A stretch of 52,822 bases of DNA from an uncultured Rhodospirillales bacterium (GTDB taxonomy: Bacteria > Pseudomonadota > Alphaproteobacteria > Kiloniellales > Kiloniellaceae), in the NCBI GenBank assembly GCA_913060675.1, contig CAJXUS010000030.1, positions 1 through 52,822 on the forward strand, given 5' to 3'. Made by a program: the position numbers and the translations under genes. How positions within the stretch are numbered: position 1 is the first letter of the stretch; each line of letters begins with the position of its first letter. The notes below the pieces were generated by a model that made no database searches, was not told where the DNA came from, and saw only the letters and a list, made by a program, of their open reading frames with translations. Positions 16,543-26,179 of this stretch are shown here, piece by piece.

Positions 16543-17535
16543 TTACAGCTCACCAAGAGTGATTTTTTTCTGATGTTCTTTATCCAGTTGCTTCAATTCA
16601 CGGCGCTTTTCAATGATCGAAGCTACTTCACCACCGATGTGATCAATGCCGCGTTCTTCTGACAGACCTATTTGCTTTTCACGCTCTTCGAAACGCTTTC
16701 TCTGCTCTTCACTTAAGCTTTCATGACAGTGATGGCAGGAAATACCTTTGAGATAGTGGGCACTATGCTTGTCTTCTTCGGTAATCGGCATCCGGCAGGC
16801 AAAACACTGATCATAGATACCTTTTTCCAGATTGTGTTTTACCGCAACTCGACTATCAAAAACAAAGCACTCACCTTCCCAAAGAGATTCCTCTTCAGGT
16901 ACTTCTTCGAGATACTTTAAGATCCCGCCTTCGAGGTGGTAAACCTCGCCAAAGCCTTGCTCTTTTAGGTAGGCCGTTGATTTCTCACACCTGATACCAC
17001 CGGTACAGAACATCGCAACTTTTTTGTCCTTCGCATCCCCGAGGTGCTTTTCGACATAAGCCGGGAACTCTCGGAAAGTCGCGGTTTTTGGATCTATGGC
17101 ATTTTTGAAAGTCCCGATACCAACTTCATAGTCATTACGGGTATCAACCAGTACGACATCAGGATCAGAAATCAGCGCGTTCCAATCCTGTGGCTTTACG
17201 TACGAACCAACGATATGGTTGGGATCAATACCCTCGACACCCATGGTTACAATCTCTTTTTTGAGCTTAACCTTGGTCCGATGGAAGGGCATTTCATCGT
17301 GATAGGATTCTTTAGTAACCACATTTTTCAAGCGATCATCAGCACGGATATAGGCATGGAGAGCATCGATGCCTTCTTGCGACCCAGCGACAGTACCATT
17401 GATACCTTCACGTGCGATCAACAATGTACCTTTAATATCATGCGCTTGCATGAATTTCTGAAGAGGTTCACGGAGACTCTCAAAGTCTTCCAATACGGCA
17501 AAATGATAGAGTGCCGAAACAACAATATTTGACAT
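16543..17535 (-). CDS. trhO: tRNA uridine(34) hydroxylase TrhO (rhodanese-domain)
   Basis: A 330-residue protein of the YceA/TrhO family. The N-terminal acylphosphatase-like domain (about 1-95) contains [14 protein letters not shown]. The rhodanese domain (about 115-220) has the active-site loop [11 protein letters not shown] with Cys177 and a second Cys183. The C-terminal part has Cys pairs (CFAC, CHHCHE) suggesting a zinc site. The family makes 5-hydroxyuridine at the wobble position of tRNAs from prephenate-dependent or oxygen-dependent chemistry. Convergent with the amine oxidase; monocistronic. Confidence 0.92.
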   Translation of the reverse strand: MSNIVVSALYHFAVLEDFESLREPLQKFMQAHDIKGTLLIAREGINGTVAGSQEGIDALHAYIRADDRLKNVVTKESYHDEMPFHRTKVKLKKEIVTMGVEGIDPNHIVGSYVKPQDWNALISDPDVVLVDTRNDYEVGIGTFKNAIDPKTATFREFPAYVEKHLGDAKDKKVAMFCTGGIRCEKSTAYLKEQGFGEVYHLEGGILKYLEEVPEEESLWEGECFVFDSRVAVKHNLEKGIYDQCFACRMPITEEDKHSAHYLKGISCHHCHESLSEEQRKRFEEREKQIGLSEERGIDHIGGEVASIIEKRRELKQLDKEHQKKITLGEL

Positions 17536-17652
17536 TTTTCTTCCTTGTGCGAGCTGGAACGTAAAACCAGAGCTACAATATGTGGCGGCTATATAGCAAA
17601 GTGCAGTCGCGATATCAAGCCAAGCATAGAGCCGACCACATCCAGAAGTTAC

Positions 17653-18036
17653 CTAATTCAAAAAAGAGTTTAAAACGTCGTCAGAATTAAACACGACCTT
17701 ACTTCCCTTTGGCTGTGAACAATTCACCGAAATTTTTTCAATCCGGTCAACTTTTGGATTGTAGCGTCTTTGTCCGGTGTCATAAAATCTTACCATTGAA
17801 AACACCCGACTTTGACCCGATAGGAAAGTCGATTGCTCGGGCTCATGCCAAAACCCCTGAGCACCATTTATAAGGATAATACAACCATCTATATCTCTTC
17901 GATCTTCGCTTTTAATACCCACACTCGATTTACTCAAAGACGTGAGCTTGAAGTCAAAGTCTCCCTCTCCACCCTGACAGCCTATAAGGATAAACAAGAC
18001 AGGCAGCAATAATAGCTTAAATTTGTGTATAGTCAT
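17653..18036 (-). CDS. Small lipoprotein, paralogue A
   Basis: A 127-residue protein. The signal peptide has a lipobox LIGC at about residues 17-20, so it is probably lipid-anchored; Gln follows Cys, which favours the outer membrane. The mature part has a conserved core shared with the gene at 18300: KSSVGIK, RDIDGCIILINGA and FLSGQSRVFSM, plus two further Cys that may form a disulfide. I do not recognise a family. The two copies are tandem and share their upstream DNA, indicating duplication. Confidence 0.75.
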   Translation of the reverse strand: MTIHKFKLLLLPVLFILIGCQGGEGDFDFKLTSLSKSSVGIKSEDRRDIDGCIILINGAQGFWHEPEQSTFLSGQSRVFSMVRFYDTGQRRYNPKVDRIEKISVNCSQPKGSKVVFNSDDVLNSFLN

Positions 18037-18299
18037 GATAGGTATCGATAATTCCCCCTGTAATCGTACTTAACTAGGCTAAATCGGGGAAGACTGTCCA
18101 GATCTTTCATTTTGCATTTTAGGGACATTCAAGACAGTTAGACACAAACCCTCAATACCAAGGTTTTTATCGGGAAAAATAGTTCGGTTATTCTGGAAGA
18201 TGATCAAGCATCACCAATTATACAACAAATGGAGCGACTGCGATATTTTGGGTAATTATAAATTGTTTCTTGCCAAGCCTAAGGTTGGCACACCAATAT

Positions 18300-18677
18300 T
18301 TAGAAGTTAGTTAAAACACCACTATTGTCAAAGACGAGTGCACTGACCTTTGGCAGAGAACAACTCACAGTCACCCTCTCAACTCGATCAACTCTAGGAT
18401 CAAACTTTCTATGCCCCCTGCTATAAAATCTCGTCATTGAGAACATACGACTTTGCCCAGATAAGAAAGCTGATCGACCAGGATCGTGTATGAACCCACT
18501 CGCGCCATTAACAAGAATATTACAACCCTGGATATCACGAGGACCTGTATTTTTAATCCCAATATTCGACTTACTCATTGAGATCATTTTAAAGTCAGAG
18601 TTTTTGTCACCCTCCTCACACCCGCTCATAATCAGCAGAAAGGGTAACAATAGATATTTAAGCTTATGCATTGTCAT
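18300..18677 (-). CDS. Small lipoprotein, paralogue B
   Basis: Tandem paralogue of the lipoprotein at 17653. Lipobox MSGC, then KSNIGIK, RDIQGCNILVNGA and FLSGQSRMFSM. The start is ambiguous. ATGACA at 18677 matches the paralogue's start, but GGAGG lies immediately before it and is ideally spaced (6 nt) for the ATG at 18671. The upstream sequences of both genes share GGAATTATC and the flanking bases. The role is unknown. The retained internal Cys pair and conserved GQSR core suggest a folded periplasmic domain. Confidence 0.75.
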   Translation of the reverse strand: MTMHKLKYLLLPFLLIMSGCEEGDKNSDFKMISMSKSNIGIKNTGPRDIQGCNILVNGASGFIHDPGRSAFLSGQSRMFSMTRFYSRGHRKFDPRVDRVERVTVSCSLPKVSALVFDNSGVLTNF

Positions 18678-18863
18678 CCTCCACAATGATAATTCCACCT
18701 ATAATTGTCACTCTATAGACTTATTAACTAAAACTTCTTAAATATTTTCATTTTCTAATTATTTAGCATTCGACATACTCACAAAAATAATCCCTGCTTC
18801 CTGTAATTGGGCCTATAGTCCTCTTCCCACTCCCAAAAACCGATATCTTTTCCGGATAATAAA

Positions 18864-19295
18864 ATGCACATTCGTGAAATGAACATCTCTGATCACCATC
18901 AGCTCATTGAACTTTTCAGGAAAACACCTGGCGTTACCCTGCGCGATGCTGATTCAAAAGAAGCGACGGCAAAGTATCTGGACCGAAATCCGGGCTTAAA
19001 CTTTATTTCAGAAATAAACGGCGAAATCGTTGGATGCGTTATGTGTGGACACGATGGACGTCGGGGATATCTACAACACTTGATCGTAGCCCCCAATGCA
19101 AGACAGCAAGGCTTGGGAGAGAGACTATTTCAAAAGTCCATCTCAGCCCTGGCAGATATCGGCATCGATAAAACCCATATTTTTGTCTTCAAAGACAATA
19201 GTCTTGCAAACACCTTCTGGACATCCAAAGGATGGACTCTGCGTGAGGATGTGAATCAATATTCCTATACCCATTCGGGCACTGAAAACGCCTAA
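18864..19295 (+). CDS. GNAT-family N-acetyltransferase
   Basis: A 143-residue GNAT domain protein. The acetyl-CoA pyrophosphate loop is in LIVAPNARQQGLGERLF (about 73-90), preceded by the strand GCVMCGHDGRRGYLQHL and ending with the C-terminal FWTSKGWTLR motif. The length is a bare GNAT domain. The substrate is unknown; overall resemblance is to small YpeA/RimI-like acetyltransferases. The stop codon lies inside the second copy of a 22-bp dispersed repeat. Confidence 0.85.
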   Translation: MHIREMNISDHHQLIELFRKTPGVTLRDADSKEATAKYLDRNPGLNFISEINGEIVGCVMCGHDGRRGYLQHLIVAPNARQQGLGERLFQKSISALADIGIDKTHIFVFKDNSLANTFWTSKGWTLREDVNQYSYTHSGTENA

Positions 19296-19315
19296 ATCAC
19301 TTTATGGGCGACTTA
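19294..19315. repeat. 22-bp dispersed repeat, copy 2
   Basis: AAATCACTTTATGGGCGACT plus TA matches 10259-10280 at 21 of 22 positions. It begins within the stop codon of the GNAT gene and ends in the space before the convergent PLP-enzyme gene. Confidence 0.6.
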
Positions 19316-19398
19316 AGAGAAAAAGGAGGATAAAGATAAACTCTCTCCCCTCCCCCTAATTCTGTATTAGATTTGATCTGCAGTAATCTTTTCCAGTG

Positions 19399-20646
19399 TT
19401 AAATTTTTGAATAATCGATCGGCTGGTTTTTATCCAGGGTTCGCGTAATTGGTGGCATTGGATACTTAAGACCCGTTGCACAGTTATAAAGCACAGCCCG
19501 ATCCGTAGAATTAATCCGACCATCAGCCAATGACTGTTTATAAGCCGCGTAAGTTGCTGCGCCTTCAGGGCAAAGTAAGACACCCTCTTCACGTGCAACT
19601 TCAGCCTGAGCAAGATCAATCGCCTCATCAGTCACCGCAATCGCAAAACCGCCGCTCTCCCGGACAGCTCTCAAAATAAGAAAGTCACCAACCGCAATAG
19701 GCACACGGATACCAGAGGCATGGGTATAAGCATTTTCCCACAAAGGAGCATGCTCTGCGCCGTCTTCATAAGCCTTTACGATAGGAGCACAGCCTGTGGA
19801 CTGGACTGCAACCATTTTAGGTCGCTTAGATCCGATCCAGCCAATAGCTTCCAGTTCATCAAAGGCTTTCCACATGCCAATAAGACCTGTGCCACCCCCT
19901 GTCGGATAGAAAATAACATCAGGAACTTCCCAACCTAACTGTTCGGCAAGTTCCAAGCCCATGGTTTTCTTACCCTCAATCCGGTAAGGCTCTTTTAATG
20001 TAGAGCAATCAAACCAACCCGTTGGTTCTTTACCTTCACCAACAATTTTTCCGCAATCATTGATCAAGCCATTAACGCGGTAAACCTTACCGCCTTGGTA
20101 TTCGATCTCGGATACATTTACTTCCGGTGTGTCATCAGGACAAAAAATTGTTGTTTCCATGCCGGCATGCGTTGCATAAGCCGCCATAGCAGCACCTGCA
20201 TTGCCATTTGTTGGCATTGCCAGACGTGTAATACCTAGCTCCTTAGCCATGGCAACGGCCAGCGCCAGTCCACGCGCTTTGAAGGATCCCGTTGGAAGGC
20301 GTCCTTCATCCTTTACGATGAGCTCGCCCCCTTTTCCAGCCAACTTACGTAAGGGCATTAGTGGCGTCATGACTTCGCCAAGGCTCACAATGTTTTTTGT
20401 TTCACGAACGGGAAGGAATTCTCTGTAGCGCCAGAACCCACCAGGTCTTTTTGCCAATTCTTCCTTCGTAACCGATTTGGCTAGGGCCTCAAGGTCATAA
20501 CGTACAAGAATGGGCTTCCCAGCAGGAGACAAACCGTGAAGCTGATTTGCTGGTAGCTTCTCACCCGTATATGAACATTCAAGGTGGGTGACAAAATTTG
20601 GAAAGTCGTTCTCTACCGCAGGGTCCAAAACAAAACGTTGTGACAT
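19399..20646 (-). CDS. Threonine synthase-like PLP-dependent enzyme
   Basis: A 415-residue fold-type II PLP enzyme. The Schiff-base Lys is at 123 in PTGSFKARG, the asparagine loop is PTNGNAGAA, and the phosphate-binding loop is YPTGGGTGLIGM. These are the threonine synthase / threonine dehydratase signatures. The N-terminal LECSYTGEK resembles the half-zinc-finger start of threonine synthases of the archaeal/plant-like group. Likely reaction: O-phosphohomoserine to threonine. In this lineage a longer ThrC often exists elsewhere, so this may be a second enzyme with another substrate. It is divergent from a LysR regulator across a 357-bp gap. Confidence 0.8.
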   Translation of the reverse strand: MSQRFVLDPAVENDFPNFVTHLECSYTGEKLPANQLHGLSPAGKPILVRYDLEALAKSVTKEELAKRPGGFWRYREFLPVRETKNIVSLGEVMTPLMPLRKLAGKGGELIVKDEGRLPTGSFKARGLALAVAMAKELGITRLAMPTNGNAGAAMAAYATHAGMETTIFCPDDTPEVNVSEIEYQGGKVYRVNGLINDCGKIVGEGKEPTGWFDCSTLKEPYRIEGKKTMGLELAEQLGWEVPDVIFYPTGGGTGLIGMWKAFDELEAIGWIGSKRPKMVAVQSTGCAPIVKAYEDGAEHAPLWENAYTHASGIRVPIAVGDFLILRAVRESGGFAIAVTDEAIDLAQAEVAREEGVLLCPEGAATYAAYKQSLADGRINSTDRAVLYNCATGLKYPMPPITRTLDKNQPIDYSKI

Positions 20647-21003
20647 TACCTTCTCCCAATAGTGATCGCCTGACAGAATTCAGACATTTACTTCACATTA
20701 AGGAAATCATGCAGGGTAGAGATCACAATGAAAAGCTTCGTCATTTAATCTAACTTTAAGTATAATTTTTTCTAAAGTTAATTTATGTAATTTGTTATTT
20801 TAACAACAACCTATAACCAATAACCAACTGTTATAAATAATAAAAATAACTATAACGAGCAACACACACATATTAATGCGAGAAACGAGATAAAGTGAAA
20901 CACCTTTAAACCTGGCATGACTATTAGATTAACTTAATATTTCGACATATAAGATTAACAATTATTATATTACGTAAAAGCCGCACCAAATCAGAGGTAA
21001 CTT
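20647..21003. other. Divergent intergenic region, PLP enzyme / LysR
   Basis: A 357-bp A/T-rich region without a coding frame. It contains one clear dyad (20812-20835, listed separately) and the AGAGG RBS just before the LysR ATG. Both divergent promoters must lie here, but I cannot place the boxes with confidence. Confidence 0.5.
20812..20835. promoter_or_regulatory. TATAAC-N12-GTTATA dyad
   Basis: Perfect 6-bp arms separated by 12 bp in the divergent control region beside a LysR gene. LysR-type sites are interrupted dyads of this general size, so it is a candidate autoregulatory site. Confidence 0.4.
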
Positions 21004-21966
21004 ATGAATATGACCAAAGGATTGAGCCTTCGAGCAATGGAGATATTCGTTACCGTCGTTGAGAAAGGCAGTATGTCTGAAGCTTCGAAGCACTTGAAGA
21101 TGACCCAATCCTCGATATCACAACATATCTCCAATCAAGAGCAACTGTTCTCTACAAGCCTTTTTGATCGAACCGTCCGGCCTCTTTCTCCGACCCCTGC
21201 AGGGCAAACCTATTATGAGCATGCTCAACAGGTTTTGGACCAAGTGACGATAATGTGGAGTACCTTACAGAAAATCAACATCGTGCCGCTCAACCAGATC
21301 CGGATTGCCGTAATTGATACCCTTGCCGATACCTTGGTTCCTGAGCTTACCTATAAAATCGGCACTCTTTTACCAAGGGGAAATATCAAAATAACGAGTG
21401 GGCAGACTGACGACCACCGAGACGCTCTTCTTAACAGGCGTACGGATCTCATTATCACAATGGACCCCATGGACGATGTTGATAATATGGAACGCCACCC
21501 CCTTTATCGAGAACCCTTTGTCCTCGCCGTACCAGAAGAATACTCATATGATCCTGGTGACTTCCAAAGCCTACTAACAACGTTGCCTTTTATTAGATAC
21601 AGCCCCAAACTTCCAGTTAGCCGCTTAATCGAACAGCACTTGAGACGCTTACGACTTACGATCCCTCACCGTTATGAATTAGATACCACACGGGCGATCA
21701 TGCCTATGGTCTCCGCCGGACATGGATGGACCATAACAACCCCAACAGGGTTGCTCGATAGTCGGCACTTTTTGAGTAACGTAAAAATTGTTCGCCTTCC
21801 TTTTACAAACTTTCACCGGGATATTTCTCTGGTTGCGCGCAACAAGGAATTGGGAAAACTACCTCTTGAATTAGCAACCCTATGCAAAGACTATATAAAA
21901 ACCATAGGAATGGCTGAAATTGCTGAGAAAATGCCATGGGCAATTAAAGAAATAAATTTCGACTAA
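21004..21966 (+). CDS. LysR-family transcriptional regulator
   Basis: A 320-residue LTTR. The N-terminal winged helix-turn-helix spans about 8-66 (MEIFVTVVEKGSMSEASKHL, then SSISQHISNQE). It is followed by a helical linker and a two-lobe effector domain. The ATG has AGAGGTAAC upstream. It is followed at 168 bp by the cystine importer operon on the same strand and is divergent from the threonine synthase-like gene. It plausibly regulates one or both; which one cannot be decided from sequence. Confidence 0.9.
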   Translation: MNMTKGLSLRAMEIFVTVVEKGSMSEASKHLKMTQSSISQHISNQEQLFSTSLFDRTVRPLSPTPAGQTYYEHAQQVLDQVTIMWSTLQKINIVPLNQIRIAVIDTLADTLVPELTYKIGTLLPRGNIKITSGQTDDHRDALLNRRTDLIITMDPMDDVDNMERHPLYREPFVLAVPEEYSYDPGDFQSLLTTLPFIRYSPKLPVSRLIEQHLRRLRLTIPHRYELDTTRAIMPMVSAGHGWTITTPTGLLDSRHFLSNVKIVRLPFTNFHRDISLVARNKELGKLPLELATLCKDYIKTIGMAEIAEKMPWAIKEINFD

Positions 21967-22052
21967 CGAACCGTAATTAAATCGACACGACCTAAGAGAT
22001 TAACACAATTAAACACTAAAAATCTGTATATTAAATATAATTACCATTTATT

Positions 22053-22076
22053 ATGTAAAATAACTTGTAATTACAT
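22053..22076 (+). promoter_or_regulatory. ATGTAA-N12-TTACAT dyad upstream of the cystine importer
   Basis: Perfect 6-bp arms with a 12-bp spacer, 59 bp before the tcyJ-like start. Its geometry equals the dyad upstream of the LysR gene (6-12-6), although the arm sequences differ. Candidate LysR-type binding site. Confidence 0.4.
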
Positions 22077-22134
22077 TTATCATGATACATATGTCCGTAA
22101 TACATCTCCTCATATAACTTTCAAGTGAACGATT

Positions 22135-22941
22135 ATGACCAAATCCTATTTTCAAGGGCTGCTTTCTGCGGCTGCAATCGCCTCATCTCTACTTGGTCTA
22201 TCTTTTAGCCCGGCTTCAGCGAACAGCGATGAAGATTTGCTTACTCAAATTAAAAACCGCGGAACCATCTTAATTGGCCTTGAGGCCACCTACCCGCCTT
22301 TTAATTATCAGGACGAAAGCGGAGAACTTGTCGGCTTTGAGGTTGATGTTGCTAAAGCCCTAGCTCAGCGCCTTGGTGTAAATGCAGAATTTGTTCCTAC
22401 AAAATGGGATGGCATGCTAGCTGGGCTAGAAACAGAACGCTTCGACATCATTACTAACCAAGTGACCATTACCGAAGATCGTCAGAAGAAATACGACTTC
22501 ACTCAACCTTATACGGTTTCTGGCATTCAGGTTATTACGCGCAGCGACAAACAAAATGATTTTAATACACCCGCTGATCTTGCAGGCAAATATGTGGGCG
22601 TGGGTTTAGGTAGTAACTATGAAGAATGGTTGTCTAAAAACGTTCCTGCTGCTGAAGTCTCAACATACGATGACAATGCAACTAAACTCCAAGATCTGCT
22701 CGTCGGCCGTTTAGACGCTTTCTTGAACGATCGTTTGGCGGCCACTTATCTGCTAGAAAATTCTGGTGGTAAAGTTGTTGCGGCGGGTGAGCCGTTTGAT
22801 AAACAACGCATGGGCGTAGCTCTGCGCAAAGGTAACGAAACTCTTCTCCTCGCCCTCAATAAGGGTCTTGATGAATTACGTGCCGACGGAACACTCACTG
22901 CGATCTCACAAAAATGGTTTCAGTTAGACGCAACGAAGTAA
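22135..22941 (+). CDS. tcyJ: L-cystine ABC transporter, periplasmic binding protein
   Basis: A 268-residue solute-binding protein with a Sec signal peptide (cleavage near ASA-NS, about residue 29). The sequence follows the E. coli cystine-binding protein closely in memory: LIGLEATYPPFNYQ, PTKWDGMLAGLE, NQVTITEDRQKKYDF, GVGLGSNYEEWL, and a C-terminal ALRKGNE plus KWF. The family (bacterial solute-binding protein 3) binds polar amino acids. The specific likeness and the two partner genes make cystine the likely ligand. It is the first gene of a three-gene operon. Confidence 0.9.
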   Translation: MTKSYFQGLLSAAAIASSLLGLSFSPASANSDEDLLTQIKNRGTILIGLEATYPPFNYQDESGELVGFEVDVAKALAQRLGVNAEFVPTKWDGMLAGLETERFDIITNQVTITEDRQKKYDFTQPYTVSGIQVITRSDKQNDFNTPADLAGKYVGVGLGSNYEEWLSKNVPAAEVSTYDDNATKLQDLLVGRLDAFLNDRLAATYLLENSGGKVVAAGEPFDKQRMGVALRKGNETLLLALNKGLDELRADGTLTAISQKWFQLDATK

Positions 22942-22995
22942 TTCAAGGCCAGATAGCGCCCCAGAGCCCCCCACGGATAGCACCCCAGATACCAC

Positions 22996-23661
22996 ATGGA
23001 TGTCATGATCGATTTACTTCTCGGCTCAGTTCCCTTTTTATTAAAGGGAACTGCGTTTACCGTAGGGCTAAGCGCCGGATCTATGGTGCTAGGCCTTTCT
23101 TTGGGTTTCATCATTGCCTTTATGCACTTGTCACCCTCGGCCTTTTTTAAGTGGCCTGCGATGTTTTTCGTATCGTTTATCCGCGGCACCCCTTTGATTG
23201 TTCAGCTTTTCCTTATTTACTATGGGCTCCCTGAATTTGGTATCCGGCTTGATCCGATACCTGCAGCCCTGTTGGGTCTGAGTTTAAACGTGGGTGGTTA
23301 CACTGGTGAGATCCTGCGTGGGGCAATTAATTCAGTAGACAAAAGCCATTGGGAAGCAGCCTATTCCATTGGCATGACCCCAGCCCAAGCGATGAGACGC
23401 TCCATATTGCCTCAGGCGATACGCGTGGCTCTTCCGGCGCTTGGCAATACTTTCCTCAGCCTGCTGAAAGACACAGCGATTGCGGCAACAATTCAAGTTC
23501 CAGAATTGTTTAGACAGGCGCAGCTCATCTCTGCCAGAACTTATGAAGTTTTCGCCATGTACCTAAGCGCTGCAGCTATCTACTGGATACTCTCCACTGT
23601 TATATCCAGATTTCAAAGCAAGATGGAACAACGCTCTAACCGCCACCTTAGGGCCAGTTGA
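22996..23661 (+). CDS. tcyL: L-cystine ABC transporter, permease
   Basis: A 221-residue inner-membrane permease of the polar amino acid family. Motifs match E. coli Tcy[13 protein letters not shown] near the start, [19 protein letters not shown], and the EAA loop [39 protein letters not shown] and a last membrane span follow. The ATG at 22996 has no strong RBS; an in-frame ATG three codons later is an alternative. It is two bases from the ATPase gene. Confidence 0.9.
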   Translation: MDVMIDLLLGSVPFLLKGTAFTVGLSAGSMVLGLSLGFIIAFMHLSPSAFFKWPAMFFVSFIRGTPLIVQLFLIYYGLPEFGIRLDPIPAALLGLSLNVGGYTGEILRGAINSVDKSHWEAAYSIGMTPAQAMRRSILPQAIRVALPALGNTFLSLLKDTAIAATIQVPELFRQAQLISARTYEVFAMYLSAAAIYWILSTVISRFQSKMEQRSNRHLRAS

Positions 23662-23662
23662 G

Positions 23663-24457
23663 ATGACAAGCACAGCGAACATGACGAACAAAGAAGAAAA
23701 GACTATGATCGAGGTTAAAGATTTGAAAAAATCTTTTGATAACAACCATGTTCTGTCGGGTATAGATCTCAAGGTACATAAAGGTGAGGTTCTTGCCATT
23801 ATTGGCCCCAGTGGATCAGGAAAAACCACCCTACTACGGTGCTTGAATTTTCTTGAGACCCCAAATGCCGGAACGGTCCGAATTTCAGATATAAGCATCG
23901 ACACCGCCATCGATTTGAAAAAACAAAAACGTGCAGTTCGTGATTTACGGCAACGTGCAGGATTTGTCTTCCAAAGCTTTAACCTCTTCCCTCACAGAAC
24001 CGTTTTAGAGAACATCACTGAAGGTCCCGTCATTGTTAAGAAAGAAGAACTTAGTGACGCCGAAAAACGGGCTCGAAAATTTTTGAAAAAAGTGGGTCTG
24101 GCCAACAAAGAAAATGCCTATCCTTCAGCCTTATCCGGCGGTCAGCAACAACGTGTCGCCATAGCTCGCGCCCTTGCCATGGAACCCGAAGTCGTTCTTT
24201 TTGATGAACCGACTTCTGCTTTGGATCCTGAACTGGTCGGCGAAGTTCTTGCCGTCATTAAAGAACTCGCAAGCGAAGATAGAACCATGGTTATCGTCAC
24301 TCATGAGATGGCTTTTGCCAGAGACGTGGCTGATCGGGTCATTTTCATGGCCGATGGACAAATTGTCGAAGAAGCACCCGCAAAAGAACTTTTCTCTTCT
24401 CCTAAGCGAGAAAGGACCAAAAAGTTTTTGAAAAAAATTCTCCAAGAACAACACTAA
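23663..24457 (+). CDS. tcyN: L-cystine ABC transporter, ATP-binding protein
   Basis: ATPase with Walker A GPSGSGKT, signature [17 protein letters not shown], and Walker [20 protein letters not shown]. The length and the insert [20 protein letters not shown] correspond to TcyN-type cystine ATPases. The ATG at 23663 is one base past the permease stop. A second ATG at 23705 (MIEVKDLKK) is where most homologues begin, so the first 14 residues may not be translated. It energises TcyJ/TcyL uptake. Confidence 0.9.
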   Translation: MTSTANMTNKEEKTMIEVKDLKKSFDNNHVLSGIDLKVHKGEVLAIIGPSGSGKTTLLRCLNFLETPNAGTVRISDISIDTAIDLKKQKRAVRDLRQRAGFVFQSFNLFPHRTVLENITEGPVIVKKEELSDAEKRARKFLKKVGLANKENAYPSALSGGQQQRVAIARALAMEPEVVLFDEPTSALDPELVGEVLAVIKELASEDRTMVIVTHEMAFARDVADRVIFMADGQIVEEAPAKELFSSPKRERTKKFLKKILQEQH

Positions 24458-24505
24458 TCCCTCTCTTGGTAACAAGGGGCGTCTAGCAGAATGATCTTGT
24501 CAGAA

Positions 24506-25081
24506 TTATCCTGCAGCTTTCCATTCTTCGGCCAAGACAGCATAAAGCACCTCGTCCCACCAAGTGCCGTCCGGCCGAGGAATACATTGCTTGAATAAGC
24601 CTTCTCTCCTCATCCCGACCTTTTCCATAACACGCGAAGAAGCAGGATTTTCGGGTTGAGCTGTTGCAATAATCCGGTGTAGTTCCATCACCCCGAACCC
24701 CACATTAATCAACTCTTTTGCCGCTTCGCTTGCATACCCCTTCCCTTGGTAGGGTGGCAATATCAACCACCCGATTTCCCAAGTGCGCTCAACAAACCAG
24801 AGATGAAAAGTCATTTCTCCGACGATACACCCAGTGATCCTGTCTTCTAAGATAAAGTCTTTGGGACTATCTGAGCTCGACTGCAAAACATATTCTTTAT
24901 GCTCTTCATCACCATACACTCCTGATGGTATCCACTTTCTCAGCATGGGGTCTTGGCTCATTTGAAGAGTCTTATCATGGTCCGTCATACGATATTGACG
25001 GATGCGAAGTCTGTCGGTTTCCAATGGAAGGCACTTTAGAAAAGAACTTATATCTGACATGAGATTTTGATTAGCACTCAA
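24506..25081 (-). CDS. RimJ-type GNAT N-acetyltransferase
   Basis: A 191-residue acetyltransferase of the GNAT_3/RimJ-RimL group: LETDRLRIRQYRMTDHD at the start, YQGKGYASEAAKELI as the acetyl-CoA loop, and ENPASSRVMEKVGMRREG as the family's characteristic asparagine/serine motif. Members modify protein N-termini, amino acids or antibiotics; no substrate can be assigned. Convergent with the cystine operon. Confidence 0.87.
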   Translation of the reverse strand: MSANQNLMSDISSFLKCLPLETDRLRIRQYRMTDHDKTLQMSQDPMLRKWIPSGVYGDEEHKEYVLQSSSDSPKDFILEDRITGCIVGEMTFHLWFVERTWEIGWLILPPYQGKGYASEAAKELINVGFGVMELHRIIATAQPENPASSRVMEKVGMRREGLFKQCIPRPDGTWWDEVLYAVLAEEWKAAG

Positions 25082-25310
25082 AAGGAATGATTAAAAATGA
25101 TTGCGGTTACTTTATTCATGTGGCCAAAAAATACAAAAACTTTAATCGTGGCTTAACAGCCTTTACTGGTGCGTTAATTTTTAACCATTAGCAAAATCAT
25201 CAAGTTCCCAAATAGAGACAATCACAAAAAATCATTTAAATTGATTAACCACCCCACTATATCAATGTACTATAGTTACTTTAGGCAAACGCAACACCAA
25301 AGGAAAAGCA

Positions 25311-26117
25311 ATGGCCTATACCGCTGAGCAAACAGACACCACCGATATCATTTGGTCTTATATTCGAAGAGAAGCCAAAGATATGATCGAGAAAGAACCC
25401 GTTCTTTCCGGTTTTCTACAGTCAACAATGCTCAGCCATAATTGTCTGGAAGAAGCCATAAGCTTCCTCTTAGCCGAAAAACTTGGCAACAATGCCGTAT
25501 CTGCACAGCTTCTTGGCCAGGTATTTGAAGACGCCTTTAAAGCAGATCCCTCTATCGCGACATCTATACGTGCAGATATTCTGGCTGTATTCGAGCGCGA
25601 CCCTGCTTGCACATCACATCTTGAGCCTCTTTTGTATTTCAAGGGATTTCATGCCCTGCAATGTTATCGCCTAAGTCACTGGCTTTGGAATAATGACAGG
25701 CAAGCTCTTGCCCTCTTCCTTCAGAACCGAATTTCAGAAGTATTTAGTTTGGATATCCATCCCGCTGCCCGTATTGGCAAAGGCATTATGATTGACCATG
25801 GAACAGGGGTCGTGATTGGAGAGACAACAGTCATTGAAGACAATGTCTCTCTCCTGCAAAACGTAACCCTTGGCGGCACAGGGAAAGGTACCGGTGATCG
25901 TCATCCGAAAATTCGCCAAGGTGCTCTGATTTGCGCCGGGGCTAAAATTTTGGGTAATATTGAAGTTGGCGAATGTGCCAAAGTTGGCGCGACCTCGGTT
26001 GTCTTAGAAGACGTTCCCGCCCACTGCACGGCCGTGGGTGTTCCTGCCAAAATTGTTGGCAGCTGTTGTCCGCAACCCGCCCGCGAAATGGATCAGAGCT
26101 TACCAAGCCCAGACTAA
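25311..26117 (+). CDS. cysE: Serine O-acetyltransferase
   Basis: A 268-residue CysE. The helical N-terminal domain (about 1-140) precedes a left-handed beta-helix of hexapeptide repeats. Active-site motifs are present: DIHPAARIGKGIMIDHGTGV, then TLGGTGK and DRHPKI with the catalytic His residues, and the C-terminal VGVPAKIVG. AAAGGAAAAGCA provides the RBS. It makes O-acetylserine from serine and acetyl-CoA, the first step of cysteine synthesis. It lies two genes after the cystine importer, consistent with shared sulfur metabolism, but is separately transcribed with its own terminator. Confidence 0.94.
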   Translation: MAYTAEQTDTTDIIWSYIRREAKDMIEKEPVLSGFLQSTMLSHNCLEEAISFLLAEKLGNNAVSAQLLGQVFEDAFKADPSIATSIRADILAVFERDPACTSHLEPLLYFKGFHALQCYRLSHWLWNNDRQALALFLQNRISEVFSLDIHPAARIGKGIMIDHGTGVVIGETTVIEDNVSLLQNVTLGGTGKGTGDRHPKIRQGALICAGAKILGNIEVGECAKVGATSVVLEDVPAHCTAVGVPAKIVGSCCPQPAREMDQSLPSPD

Positions 26118-26142
26118 AAACGTTCGAACAACACGAATTAAG

Positions 26143-26176
26143 CAGGCTGAACGTTACTCGCGTTCGCCTGTTTTTG
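26143..26176 (+). terminator. Rho-independent terminator of cysE
   Basis: CAGGCTGAACG (26143-26153) pairs with CGTTCGCCTG (26161-26170), with one bulge and a 7-nt loop, followed by TTTTTG. It may also serve the convergent RpiR gene. Confidence 0.7.
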
Positions 26177-26179
26177 ACT

